DNA of 64,000 nucleotides from Watersipora subatra (lineage: Eukaryota > Bryozoa > Gymnolaemata > Cheilostomatida > Watersiporidae): contig NC_088712.1 of assembly GCF_963576615.1 (NCBI RefSeq), positions 14,576,541 through 14,640,540 on the forward strand. Direction: 5' to 3'. Position 1 is the first letter of the stretch. Each line of letters begins with the position of its first letter. This document shows, in pieces, positions 45,346 through 57,029 of the stretch. The notes under the pieces were generated by a model. It ran no database searches. It was not told the DNA's origin and saw nothing but the letters and a program-made list of their open reading frames with translations. Made by a program: the position numbers and the translations under genes.

Positions 45346-46489
45346 GATATCACCAATATAATTTCGCAATTTCTAATTTAGAAATTAGAATTTTGTTGTT
45401 AGTTAGCGATCACGTATATTAAATCACGTATAGTAGGTACACTTTATCGTTGGTGGTGACGGCAACACAGCTAATAGTTGTAGACCATCGCACCACAACA
45501 CGTTAATTTGAGCGATAGGGCGCATGAGCCTTTACTTCTGACAGTCATCCAGTAAGTGCAGTAACGGAAGGTTTTGTACTGTTCAGACAGTGATTGCAAG
45601 CAATTTCAAAGCAAAAACAGAAAATGTAAGTTGTTATTGTTACCAGCTTAAACACTTAAAGACAAAATTTCAACCCTTGCTATTCATCTGTAACCAACTT
45701 TCAAAATTTGTAAAACTTATTTCCTGTAGTCAAAAAGCTTAACCGCCAGTTGCAAAAAGCAATATTTGCATATGATTAACTTTCGTAATCGTAAATAGAA
45801 TATGAATTCTTTAACCTGTGTCAAAATAGTAATATAATAATACAGTGTATTAGTGATGTATAGATGTTAGGCAGTAAACTGGTTTTTATACATCTGAGGT
45901 CCTTCCATTCTTTCCATTGTGACTTTGGCTAAACATAACTTCATGACAAAACTTGATGGCGGTCCAAACGCCATTAACACTATATGTATTAACACTACAA
46001 TTAAAAAATGGAAAACAATCTAATCTTATACAAATTCAATATATTCTTTGTTAGAAATGTTGTTTGCGCTACATGACCAGTGCCAAAATTGATTTTGATC
46101 TTTTATTTGCTCTCTTTTCAGCTTCTTAGCGTGAGAGCAGCCGTGGTCTAATTGGTCTATAATCTCTTAATCTGCAAACAAAAGGTTAAATTAAATTCTT
46201 AAAAAATGCCACCTGTTAAAAGGAAAAGTATCGACTAGTGACAACAACGTTCTCATACTCTCAATGTTCTGCTCGCATTATGCTTACATTTCGTACCATT
46301 CTTTGTGACTACATATACTTTGTAGATTATTCCCTTGTAACTGGAAACTGTGTCATTCAATAATACCTATCGCCAAAAAACTATGTCATATAGCGTTGGC
46401 CACACTCAATACAATTATTACTAAACAATGCCATATTTTTCTGAGGCTATGCCAAAGCCTTATTAATAGCGAGTAAAGTAAATAGTTTT

Positions 46490-46890
46490 CAATAAAGGGC
46501 CTGGGTCTTTTAGAAGTAGTAAAAGAACTTGCCGCAAACATAAGACTAATAGCTTATCTAAACTACTTTATGTGATGGTATAGTAAAGTATAAGCAACCC
46601 GGTGTTTCAGTTGCTTTATGTTTGACGTATCAATCAGATGCTAGCATGCCTTTTGTTGACTTACGGCTTGCTTGTAGTTGCAGAAAACAGTGGGACAGGG
46701 TTTGTTGTTGGAAGTTTTGCCACTAACATGTGCAACGGCAACTTCAAGCACTTTTAGACCCGTTGATTTATATTCAACTACAGAATTATGAAGTTATGTA
46801 TGCAAAGATGCAAGTAATTTATACAGAATAGACGTAAACGCTTAAATATAATTTAAGCTATTCACAACTAGTAAAAACGTTTTGAAGTTC
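46490..46890 (+). repeat. 500-bp module, copy 3 of 3
   Basis: Partner of 18330 and 23470. Block A has two copies and block B one, so the module was duplicated within A after the block duplication. Confidence 0.65.
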
Positions 46891-47149
46891 CAAAAAAGTT
46901 TAACCACAATTTGATTTTGTGCTTTTTAGCTTGCATATCAGGTTCTATATCACAGAAAAATATAAATTATAAAAAGCCAGCTTTAATCAGCTATTCATGT
47001 TATTAATACTCAATACTACGGTCAAATACTCGAGTGTTTTTGGCTTACTTGAGGCTTACTTACAGTGGTGGAAAAGTACAGACAAATAATTTTTTTTAAA
47101 GTTTCACCACAATTATGTACTCAACCAACATCGAAAACTTTCACATGCA

Positions 47150-47262
47150 TTAATGGTTCGCCATTCACTATTAATGTTGCCACTAATTGCTTTGTTGCTA
47201 TAATAGCAACAATAACAACTAATGACAACATTAATGGTGAATGGCAAACCATTTTTAATAGG
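47150..47262. mobile_element. Foldback hairpin element with about 50-bp arms
   Basis: AATGGTTCGCCATTCACTAT and AATGGTGAATGGCAAACCAT lie at opposite ends. Inner TTAATGTTG and CAACATTAA, and TTGTTGCTAT and ATAGCAACAA, also pair. Nearly the whole 113 bp folds on itself. Block A lacks it at the matching place (24460-24500). Confidence 0.75.
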
Positions 47263-47719
47263 TTATTGCAATAATTTCATTTCAAGGAGATACTTGAGAT
47301 GATTTACTGCTTTTAAAACTACTTATTTGTCATATGAAAATCTTAACAAGAAAAACATTTGGTGAGATAAATAAAATAAATGGTATGAAATAAAACGTTT
47401 CAAATACCTTTCTTTGTTAAAAGGCTAGATATTAGTTGGATCATTTTTAAAAGATATTGTGATAATAATAATGTAAATAATGCTATTAATAGTAATCAAT
47501 AGTGATAGATGAAACAGCACATCTCAACAGGGTAGAAAACCTTACTCTATTGAAATATGCAAGAGTGTTATAGAAAGTACCAGATATCTGAGAGAAGAGG
47601 AACCTTACAGGAAACCAGTTTACTACCAGACAATAAACTGAGAATAATTCCATGACCAAACACGAGTGAAGCAATTGTTTGGAAGCTTTATGATAAATGC
47701 ATATGCGCACACATCTCCT

Positions 47720-49430
47720 AAAAATTTATCCGTCAACGGCCATTACCAAACCCTTGTACCAACAATATCCATCAAAAAATTTAACTATTTTTGTGTAGAG
47801 CCGTTTAAGTATAATAATGATACAAAACACATATAAAGATATTAAAATATATTACCAAGTCTTTGAAAAGTTGACGCAATATCCTAAAACCAGCCCATCT
47901 GATCGGATTATACATAAATAGACAGACTAGTTTGGCCTAAAATTGACTAAAAACTTGACAAGCCTTTTTTAATCAAAATTAAGACCGGCCAACGAAACAC
48001 CGATGAGGACGTGCGAGAGATAGTAGAACTATTAAGCCGTGCGCATTTCACAAGAAAGCGTGCGCATTTCACCAGTCTATGGCATTGTCCAATTGCTGAA
48101 GGTTTTTGTAATAAACGTAGAAGTACTGAAAGATAATCGTTTATTTTTTTGCCATTTCTACCGGACTCTGACATTTTGGACACTCACAATGAGCACTTTG
48201 GTATTCCAACTGATGTCCAAAGCAGTGAAAGTAAAGAAAATGGCGATAATATTTTTTTAAGGATTCTTATAAGATTATTACAATATATTATTGTAAGAAT
48301 AATTATTTGATTTTATTAGATTATTATAAGATTTATTTGTAAGAATAATCATTTGAATTTAAAAGATCAAAGTATAAAGTGATCGATGGTGTCAAATATT
48401 TCAGCAGAACAACTATATGGGGGATGATGTTTTGCTAACCGCACCTGCTCAAATTATTATAGCAATAGCGTCATTGGTAATCAGAAGGATAAAGAGAACA
48501 GGCCTAAATTACCTAGAAGAGTTTGGGTATCTACTCTCTTTGTTAACAGGTACTCGATTTTGGGGTAATATTATTTCTGATTTACAGTCTCATCTTGCGT
48601 CAGAGTAAAATGAACTTTTACTAAAAACTTTAGAATAAGTGTAGTGCTTTGGAGCATTACTTCATGTTGTTTCTTTTAGTATTATTTGATGTGAGACAAC
48701 TTCTACAGCAGAGATTTACTGTGAAAAATGATTTGATTTGTTATTAAAAAAGCTAGTTTTAAAATAATCCACTGATCAGGCATAGGCTGATAAATATATC
48801 TTTAGAAAAAATAGCGGCCAGAATCATTTGCTCCTTCAACCCAAGGCAATCCTTGGCCATTAGGCCAAATTGTCCAAACAATCAGCTTGAAATCGGCTGT
48901 GTGGGAAACGCAGTTTGCGAATGCAATTCGTCTTAGCTAATATTTCAAGCAGCATTGTGGAACTGTAGCTGCAGAACTGAGCTCAAGCTGCTCTCATCAG
49001 GACTGTTTTACCATTGGCTTGGCATCAACCTGGATAATAAAACTAGTCAAGAACTTCCAAAGTTGTAGGAAAACTCCAGATTGTAAAACCAGGGATACTT
49101 ATAGCTCTGAAGTGCTTTATCTTAACAATATTTAACTGTGTTTTTATATCTTGTAAAATTTACAGTATCAAAAATGTCATATTTTCAAAATTTAGTATAA
49201 TATGACTTCTCACGATGAAAACAAATTTGTGCTACAACCCTTTACTCCTTTTAGTAGACAAGGCTTGGGGTATATAAACATATCTTACCTCTTTTCCCCA
49301 CAAGTACTGAGTATACAGTTAAACATTGACAAGACAGTGTAGCTTAACTTAATGTAAGTTTAATGGTTGGTGAGTATTTAAAAAAATTTCTCAGCATACT
49401 GCTTTGGTTATTGTAAAAACAGCAGTACCT
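47720..49430. other. Non-coding DNA with unsupported short frames
   Basis: Plus-strand 48417-48608 and minus-strand 47947-48183 are open but show no splice signals or known motif. Block A has no matching sequence in this stretch. Confidence 0.35.
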
Positions 49431-49925
49431 GTCTCTATGACAAAAACCTCAGAGTGATTAATAACCTTGGTCATCTAATTTTTTTGTAATTGGAACAACA
49501 TGATGACTGAATTCCTAATAAGCTCCAAATACACAGACCTGATGACTGGAGGTATTTTTGATACTTCTGTTTTATAGTAACACTACTTAAAGTAGTCTTG
49601 CAAGTAGATAGTTTTTATGAACTGTAGAGTTGCCTGATAACAAAGTAAGACAATGAAAATGTCGCTTGGCTGTTGTTTACCTAATAATTAAATACAAGGA
49701 TAATGCTTACTTTTGCCTAAAGCTTTTGATTGACACAGTTGTAAGCAAACATCTGCGTGATGCCTAAAATACGAATGCTACAATAGCATCAGTTTCAATT
49801 TTCACTAGCTATTGGTTGTACCAAATAATTTGAGTGCTTGTAGTTCATAAGGTATGGAGTAGCTCTTGTTTAGCAAATAGTGCTCTGACATGCGATCAGA
49901 AGGTCAATTTTTTGAAATGCAGCAG

Positions 49926-50040
49926 GTCCATGAGTGGCTTTAAAAAGGACATTCAACCACAATTCTTCCTGTGCTAAATCCAATAAACAAATGGCAGCAA
50001 TAAACTTTGCATTAGGCTGCAAAACTTGCAATGACAACCC
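49926..50040 (-). CDS. Conserved host exon, block B copy
   Basis: Acceptor TTTTTCTCTTTAG on the minus strand, better than in block A. Reads GLSLQVLQPNAKFIAAICLL and DLAQEELWLNVLFKATHG. The frame matches the 28528 exon without gaps. Beyond ATHG the copies diverge, so the exon probably ends there, but no clear donor is present. Confidence 0.7.
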
Positions 50041-50849
50041 CTAAAGAGAAAAATTCAAAATGAGAGGTTTTTCTTGCAATAGTTCATTAGTTGCCGAGCA
50101 ATGTTTTTTTTCTCTCGAGCTTTAAGAAATGTATTGACTGTTATAGGAATATCGTTCGTGTGAACAAAAGTATGACCATATCAATCATCACTAGTTTTGA
50201 ACACAACTTTATTTAATCTCTTGCTTTTGTAAAATAAACACTTAATCAACGGCTTTGTAAATAAGATATGCCAAAGTTCTTTATTCATGAGCAATTTGAG
50301 TATCAGCAGTATGCCCTTTAATAACCATTGACATATGTAGCCACTAAATTAGGCAGAATAGTTGGTAATTCTTTTTAAATAGACACAATCACCTTTTATG
50401 ACATAACCCATTAACTTTTTTTTGTATATGTTTATTCAAACTTGGGGATTTCTTAATTTGTATATAAAGGATTTTTTTTCAGCAAATAAGAAAATGCTCT
50501 TACCGTTTTATGCTGATCATAAAAAGCCAAATTAAAATATTTTGTGGCAGGTTACACAGCCAGGATTTTCAAACACAGGTAACTACTAAACTACAGAAAA
50601 TATCTCTTGAAAGATCTTAAATAACTGCTGTTTAAGAATTGTATTATTGTGCATCTGATTGCACTACAGCTGATGAATTTTTCAAAGGATCGCTAGAATA
50701 TACAGTTTGTTTTGTGTGGAACACTAGAACTAGACCCACAAATGACAGAGAAAAAGCAAACGCTAAAATTCACTGTACATACATAGATTGATTGTCAATT
50801 TATTGCTAGTAAAGCACTGGTGCTTGCAAAGAAGTTTTCATTTGCTTAC

Positions 50850-51040
50850 ACAGTGCAGAAAGTGTCCTTGACACTAACAAGATGAGGAGTCCTCTGAAGC
50901 TGGCCCTCCTTGGCCTTTTGCTCATCATCATGAATGAACAACGAGCATACAAAGAAAGAATTTAGCCTTTTTGCTTTTGCTTCACTGTTATAAAAGGTGT
51001 GACCAGCCTGCCTTTCATCAGCCGATTTAGTATTAAATAT
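50850..51040 (-). CDS. Second conserved host exon, block B copy
   Basis: DERQAGHTFYNSEAKAKRL, FFVCSLFIHDDEQKAKEG, donor CACTGT|GTAAGC. Longer than the block A copy by about 17 bases between DEQK and the donor, which changes the end phase. Which copy keeps the ancestral frame cannot be decided from two sequences. Confidence 0.6.
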
Positions 51041-51061
51041 TGATATAAACAAATATTTGAG

Positions 51062-51185
51062 TAAAATTCGCCAAAAAGTATCTTTTATTTTCGAGCAAAT
51101 GTGAATGTTTTGTTATGTTTGATAAGATCTGACTGCCAGGAAATTTAAAAATTAAATTCGATAACACTTGACTGCAGTTAAAGGG
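51062..51185 (+). repeat. Dispersed 120-bp repeat, copy 7
   Basis: GCCAAAAAGTATCTTTTATT, TTTGATAAGATCTGACTGCC, CGATAACACTTGACTGCAGT. Confidence 0.6.
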
Positions 51186-51227
51186 TATTGAAGATCTTAG
51201 TATTAAATATGAGCTTGAACAAAAATT

Positions 51228-51345
51228 TTAGTAAGACTCAACGGAAAGAGTCTCTCTTTTTCTAATTCATGCAAGTATTTCTGATGTTTGGCGTGATCTG
51301 ACAGGTAGAATGTTTAAAGATATAAAGAGATATAACTTGATTGCG
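51228..51345 (+). repeat. Dispersed 120-bp repeat, copy 8
   Basis: AACGGAAAGAGTCTCTCTTT, TTTGGCGTGATCTGACAGG, ATAACTTGATTGCGGGGAAA. Tandem with copy 7. The shared leader TTAGTATTAAATATGAGCTT shows that about 170 bp were duplicated. Confidence 0.6.
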
Positions 51346-51879
51346 GGGAAAAGCTCAGAAAAAAGTGCATTTCACTGCCTGCATGACTGCCTGTCTCTCT
51401 CCTAATTCATATCAATTATTGAGTTCAAGTTGCAGCTTTTTGTATCTCTCTTCTACCGGTCTGACATTTTTTCTGGTTTTTCTTTTGTCTTACTTTCTAA
51501 GCATTCTGTCAACCATTTAAAATGAACAAACAGATCTAATTTAATCATTGGCAACTATAAAAATTTATTGCGATTACGATGCATTTTCCATCCTGGCATC
51601 AATGGGTACTTATTAACTGTTTCTATAAAATTATGTAATGCAATTATTATTATTGGATAGTGTATGGCTGAAATATATTTACTACTGCTAGTGCATTGCT
51701 AATGAAACTACCCAGACATTCAGACACCATTTTTTGCAATCAAATACAGTTCTAGTGTGAGCATTAGTGAGTACCTTTTAATGTGCAGTTATGATTTTTC
51801 TAAAGGTCACGACCCTGTGATGTATACTGATCCGTTTGTGTCTTTTCAATTAATTATGACATGTTCACCTCTTACGTAG

Positions 51880-51946
51880 ATTAAGAGGTAAAAAAACCTT
51901 GTGTTATAGGCTTAACCAAGCTTATAACACAGGGTTTGTTAACCTC
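51880..51946. repeat. 65-bp hairpin, block B
   Basis: AAGAGGTAAAAAAACC .. GTGTTATAGGCTT loops onto AAGCTTATAACAC .. GGTTTGTTAACCTCTT. Imperfect but long stem. Confidence 0.65.
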
Positions 51947-52596
51947 TTCTACATTGAAGAGGTTAAAAAGCTCTACATCATATGTAGGCTAGGTTGTCAA
52001 ACTCATAAGCAAACTACACGATGTACACAGAAATGTATGTAGTTATCAGCACTCTCCAAAAGAGAATGCAACTCTCAATTATCAATTATGGGATGTACAT
52101 GTAAATATGAAGTAACACATTTTGAAAGTGTTGAAGTTTTAACCAAAATATTTTCTGCCGGCTGTTTTCTTTGCATAAGCTCTGCATATGAAATATACTT
52201 AGAGAGTTATACGCAAAAGTTATGTGCAGTGAAAAGGTATATGAATAAATACCTATATGGTTTATATGCATTTACATAAGTATACATAGAGAGAAAACAT
52301 TTGTTGTTATGGATTAATCGTTAATAGAGAATAAATTTTTAGCGTGATGGTGCTGCAAACAATTATTATTTGTTAAAGAAATAAGAAAAAAATTAAAATA
52401 GCAAAGATATACGCAAGAATATATAAATAATTTTTTTACCTATCTCATTTATAACATTTTAACACGCATTCCATAATAAACAAATACTACTGCCAAACTA
52501 TGCAACACCAAAGCCTCTAGATTAATTGAACATAATGAGCTAATTTTTTGTAATTGTCTGCACAGATAAAAAATGGATTCAATTTGTGCAGTGTCA

Positions 52597-52903
52597 TCAT
52601 CCTCCTCTTCGTTGTAGCTGACGTTGTTGTAGTCTTTGTCTTCTTTGTCGTCGTCGTTGTCGCCATCGATGTCGCCGTTGTCGCCGTCGTTGTCGCCATC
52701 GTCGTCGTTGTCGACGTCGTTTTTCAGCATCTTTATCCTCATTGTCGTAATTTTCTTCATTGTCATCATCGTCGTCATCGTCGTCATCGTCGTCATGGTC
52801 ATCATCATTGTCATCGTTGTCATCGCCGTTATTGTCATCATTATTGTTATTGCTGTCATTGCTGTCATTGTCGTCACTGTCTTCATCGTCATGAGGCGTC
52901 TGT
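52597..52903 (-). CDS. Terminal acidic exon, block B Asp-rich gene
   Basis: Acceptor TTTCTATTTTAG, one base, then QTPHDDEDSDDNDS, a long D/N tract, NEENYDNEDKDAEK and an Arg/Gln-rich tail (RRRQRRRWRQRRRQ) to TGA at 52597-52599. Phase fits the 53029-53229 exon (ends AT). The tract is more varied than the near-pure poly-Asp of block A, so Asp has been kept despite codon changes. In the +1 frame the acidic character continues to NEEEDDDTAQ, the same ending as in block A. Confidence 0.55.
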
Positions 52904-53028
52904 CTAAAATAGAAATACTGGTGAGTTGTCACTGGTTCTCATAACAAGCCGGTTCCAATAAAATCATGATAACATATTGATAGGAGGGAGTGTTAAAATT
53001 GCTGTAAAAATGATAAAATTTTACTCAC

Positions 53029-53229
53029 ATTTTGTCTCTAATTGGTCCAACTTCACGGAATTCATTGTCAACGTAAAAGTGATCATCCGTGTCTAAACCT
53101 TTTTCTTGGTCACCAAAGCCTATTAATGGAATTGGCTCGCACACTAAGTTATTCAAAGGGTTTACTGCTTGGTTAGGTTGTTCTCTATCTTTGTCATTAT
53201 GTCCTTCTGCACCGACATTGTCAATTAAC
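53029..53229 (-). CDS. Middle exon, block B Asp-rich gene (67 codons)
   Basis: Acceptor TGAATTTCACAG, one base plus 66 open codons plus two bases, donor AAAAT|GTGAGT. Reads LIDNVGAEGHNDKDREQPNQ, then VCEPIPLIGFGDQEKGLDTD and HFYVDNEFREVGPIRDK. The EPIPLIGFGDQEKGLDTDDH part aligns with PIPEIGSPVQEQGVDTDDHH of the block A array units. Joining to 54973-55286 (ends AG) gives Arg and keeps the frame, as does joining to the terminal exon. In block A this exon is fused to the poly-Asp tract. Here the two parts are separate exons. Confidence 0.65.
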
Positions 53230-54370
53230 CTGTGAAATTCAAATATTGTAAAACACTGTACTTCAATAGTTTAACAAATTTCTTCTTCAAATCTCAACTG
53301 CAAGACTCACAAGGAAACATGGCAAAAAAAGTTTGTAAAAATTAAATTGATTTTTACAAAGTAATTCATTACTGTTAGCCATGATTTATTATTCATTGTT
53401 TACTTTGTTATTCTAATCATTGAGCAGGGAGCCACAGCAAAACAAAAATAAGTAATTAATTTAGCTCTTAGCTAATTACCAAAAAATCACGACAGGTTTT
53501 ATCACAAGTGGTTTTCCTACATAAAAGTTTTTTCATAGTTTGTTGATAAATTATTTTTTGATCGATCAACTTATTTTGTTTACTGTTATCATTGATGTGT
53601 CGATAGTTCTTTTAAACTCATAGTAAAGTTTAAATGACAAGCAACTGTTAAAACCTGCCACAAATATTTATGGTTTTAGGAAGCAGAGGAGAACAATAAT
53701 CACCTATATCCTCACCAGCCATTGCACTTAGAGAGGGTGTGAAATTCTTTATTTCAGTTTTCTGTCTTTTACTGTAGATAATTAGTAATGTATAACAAGC
53801 TAATAGTACTTCCTCTATCGGATCTCATACCAAATTCCAGAGGAAGCCGGTCAAGATAGGATTATGGTCAGATGAGCGAATTACAGGAAGTAATTTTATC
53901 ACTAACAATAATAACTCTCCTTATTCACTGCAACTCACTTAAAGCACTTTGTTACTCAACATGTTTTTAAACACTTTATAAATTACAATTTTAGGAAAAG
54001 GTCAGGACTGTGGCTAATGAGTAATATTTGCTTACAAAGTATTGCATCAATTGTTGTGTGAAATAGGTTTTAGAAAAGTTGAAAATCCTTGAAATAGAGA
54101 TTAATAAACTGATGGTTAATAACTTGTCTTTTTATCAGTTGTAATACGTTCTCTTTTTCTTGTGTTCATTAGACAGTTTTCAAGGTAAAGAACTTTTAAG
54201 AAACACAACTATCAAGTACTATTACGGAAACACTTGCTGAGAAATTTCTTTGCACCAGAGTATGCAAGATATTTATCTATTTTATGTATTTGATTCATTT
54301 TGTTTAATTATTAATAAAAAGTGTTTTAAGATTACTGTACCCCAAAATAGGCACATACTAATATTGTATA
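53230..54370. other. Block B-specific intron sequence
   Basis: No counterpart in block A near 38040. A minus-strand ATGGCTG followed by GTGAGG near 53725-53735 could be a start codon and donor, but nothing else supports an exon. Confidence 0.35.
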
Positions 54371-54972
54371 GTAAATGAATTGAGTAAATGAGTTGGAACT
54401 ATTGTGTTGCGACTGCTTGATATTGTTTCTTAATACACATTTAAAAGTCATTTTAACGCAATAATATGGTATAGGCCCATTTATGATGTTTTGTTTTGAC
54501 CAATGCAATATATTTATTTTTATTTACAACAAAGTAACACAATGCATCACTTTTTACCTGACCTATTTAGTACACAAGGCAGTTGGATTGCTATGAGAGT
54601 TTTAGCAAAACATTTTTCTTACTTGGCATGCCGAGTCATACTATAAGTGCCGCTCTGACTAATTCTTGTAACAACAACACTTGATTGACAGAGTTAGGTA
54701 AATTTTAATTTATGTGCTCAGTTCAGTATACTTATGGACTCAATATTCTAAAAATATAAGGAGGACTTTCTATTCCTCTTTTTTGCATGCTAAAAATTAA
54801 TTTTCATAAAGTTTTAAAAAGGCAAAAGTTATAGCCCTGTCTGATAAGATATGCAAACTTCCAATGTAAAGATGTGTGCATAAAAGTGAGTTTTGGTTGA
54901 CTTGATAAGATTATAACTAGAAAACGACTGTTTAGAATTATTTTCATTGCATTTTTCTTTTATGTAACAAAC

Positions 54973-55286
54973 CTGTTGAGACTCTGACAAACTCCATGGT
55001 ATTCCAGATTGTGATTGGTCTGATTATTTTCTTCCTTAGTTCGCTCGATTTTAACATCACAATCATATCTACCTCTTTTGTGGCCATCATCATTACCATC
55101 CCTACCACCACCAATCCCATCATTGCAAGTAGCTCCAGCAGCAACCCTAGATGGTGGACATGTAAGAGTACTGCAACTTTTCCTGAATGTATGTTGTTTG
55201 GTTTTCTACAAAATTATTTATATCACTTTGGCCCTGATGTTTATCAATGTTATCAAAGTCATTTTTGCTGCCAGAAGGTTGCTGTC
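54973..55286 (-). pseudogene. Upstream exon, block B Asp-rich gene, one frame change
   Basis: Acceptor AAGCTTTCAG, donor AACAG|GTTTGT. The first part reads QQPSGSKNDFDNIDKHQGQS, as in block A, but meets TAG at 55147-55149. From about 55160 the homologous frame is shifted by one base and reads CPPSRVAAGATCNDG through NNQTNHNLEYHGVCQSLNR. The length (314) differs from block A (311) in line with an indel. Either a real frameshift, an error, or a small unseen intron. Confidence 0.55.
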
Positions 55287-55519
55287 CTGAAAGCTTATGA
55301 AAAATGTTTAACAACTGAGTAAAAGTAGAGTATTTCTATACTTTGCAACTTACAAATATGCTCTTATATTAGCCAAACCAGTTTAAAGTATACAAATGAT
55401 AATTAGGTTTAGTTCTGGTTAAATATGTTAACCAGAGCAAAAAACTAGTTCAATCTATGACAAAAATGGTTTATGATATTTTTCCTCGACTTGCTAACAC
55501 TTACAAATTCACAATTCCC

Positions 55520-57025
55520 AAAAATCTGCTATCAGCGATATTTGTGTCTAGTAGCAGTGTTAGTTTACTAGCGTTAAAATAATGCCTGATGCCACTGACA
55601 TAACTCAACCAACCTCATTTTAGACAAAAGCATTAAGCGGGCCATATATGTTACTTGTTAGATTTAGAGCTAGCAAAAACTAGATTGAAAGCATGTAGAA
55701 AGTTTTTTACTTGATATTAATTTTATTTTCTATTTTTCCATGTTGTGTAAAAACATGACATATTCATATAGAAAATAGTATATGTTTATTGCATCATGCA
55801 ATTTCACAGTTTTACCAGATAAATGAGTAATAACGCCTTCGCATACTACATGTAGCTACCAACTGGCAAAAGACGCTTCTAGAAACTTTTATAAGCCCAC
55901 TAAAAATTGTATTGCACTTATTCTTACAAAAATAAAAATTTTCAAATTGGTTACATCTAAATCTCCAAAACTAACATAAAAATTAAATTTCTTAAGCAGT
56001 AGGAAGTACTTTTAAACTCATTCAAGTTTACAACTGGTAAAACGCAACTTTCAATGACACTTTATAAACTGATAAAGACGTCTCAAATGTGCAGTCATAA
56101 ACCAATTATCTTGAATTTAGTTTTGGTTATGTGACACAGTTGTATGATGCAGACCTATTTGCACTACAAAATAATGTAAATGATATTGCACAGTCAAACT
56201 ATAATCAACAATAATACTCTTCTGACCAAACTATTATTCAAAAAAGAAGTGCTATTAATTGTCAAAGAAGTTTCAAACTAAAAATCAACTCAATCAGTAA
56301 AAAAACTTGAGAATGAAAGAGTGTTGGCATATTACCCAGCAAGCCTCCTCTAATTTTTGTGACTTTAATAGCCATTACACGCTAAAGCAAGTGAGCAAAG
56401 TGAATTCAAAGCAAACCATCAGCGCTAGTGAAGCAGCGAAAACTAAGCTTTTCAGCTTTACCAGCTTCTTTTTATTACAACTACTACGAAGAAACAATTC
56501 AACATGAAATACAAACCATCTTTAAACTTCTTTTTTCATTTAAAGCGTATGTTGCTAAAAAAGTCTAGTCAAACCAGAAAATATCTTTTTATACCATATA
56601 ATTAGCAAAACACATTTTCACAAGTTTGAAGTTTGTGATTACCCGTTTAGATCATGATTAGTTTATGCTCAGGTTTATTAGTTTATGATTACCAGCTATT
56701 CCTAGATCGCTCAGATCTGTTATGTTTAATCATTGCTTTTGAGTCACGGCTATTATCGCTTAGTTAATTTTCAATATCCTTCTAGTGTTAAGTAGATACT
56801 AAAGTAAGTCTTTAATTTATTACTGTTAAGTAAATAATTAGATTATTTAATTTATTATTAAACTACTATAATTATTTTATTATTTATTTAATGTAGATTT
56901 CCACAGTTTAAACTGCTTTGTTAATATTATTGATTTGCATTACCACATCATACTGATTATTAAACTTGGTTAAAGTTATATTTTTAATTAATCACACTAT
57001 AGAACAAACATCATTACTATTGTAC
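55520..57025. other. Non-coding DNA between block B and Gypsy 3
   Basis: AT-rich. No exon, RNA gene or terminal repeat recognised. Confidence 0.4.
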
Positions 57026-57029
57026 AAGT

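Larger units (their letters stand above)
45008..55520 (-). repeat. Segmental duplication, block B
   Basis: Counterpart of 6911-39240. More compact and free of large retroelements. Block B has its own insertions at about 45040-45580, 47150-47262 (hairpin) and 53235-54370. Confidence 0.75.

Noticed and set aside
48417..48608. 63-residue plus-strand frame with hydrophobic stretch, considered as transposase fragment
   Set aside because: No DDE motif, splice signals or homologous copy in the window.
50877..50961. Short plus-strand peptide starting MRSPLKLALLGLLLIIM, looking like a signal peptide
   Set aside because: It is antisense to the conserved exon at 50850-51040. Block A lost its ATG while the minus-strand frame is conserved.
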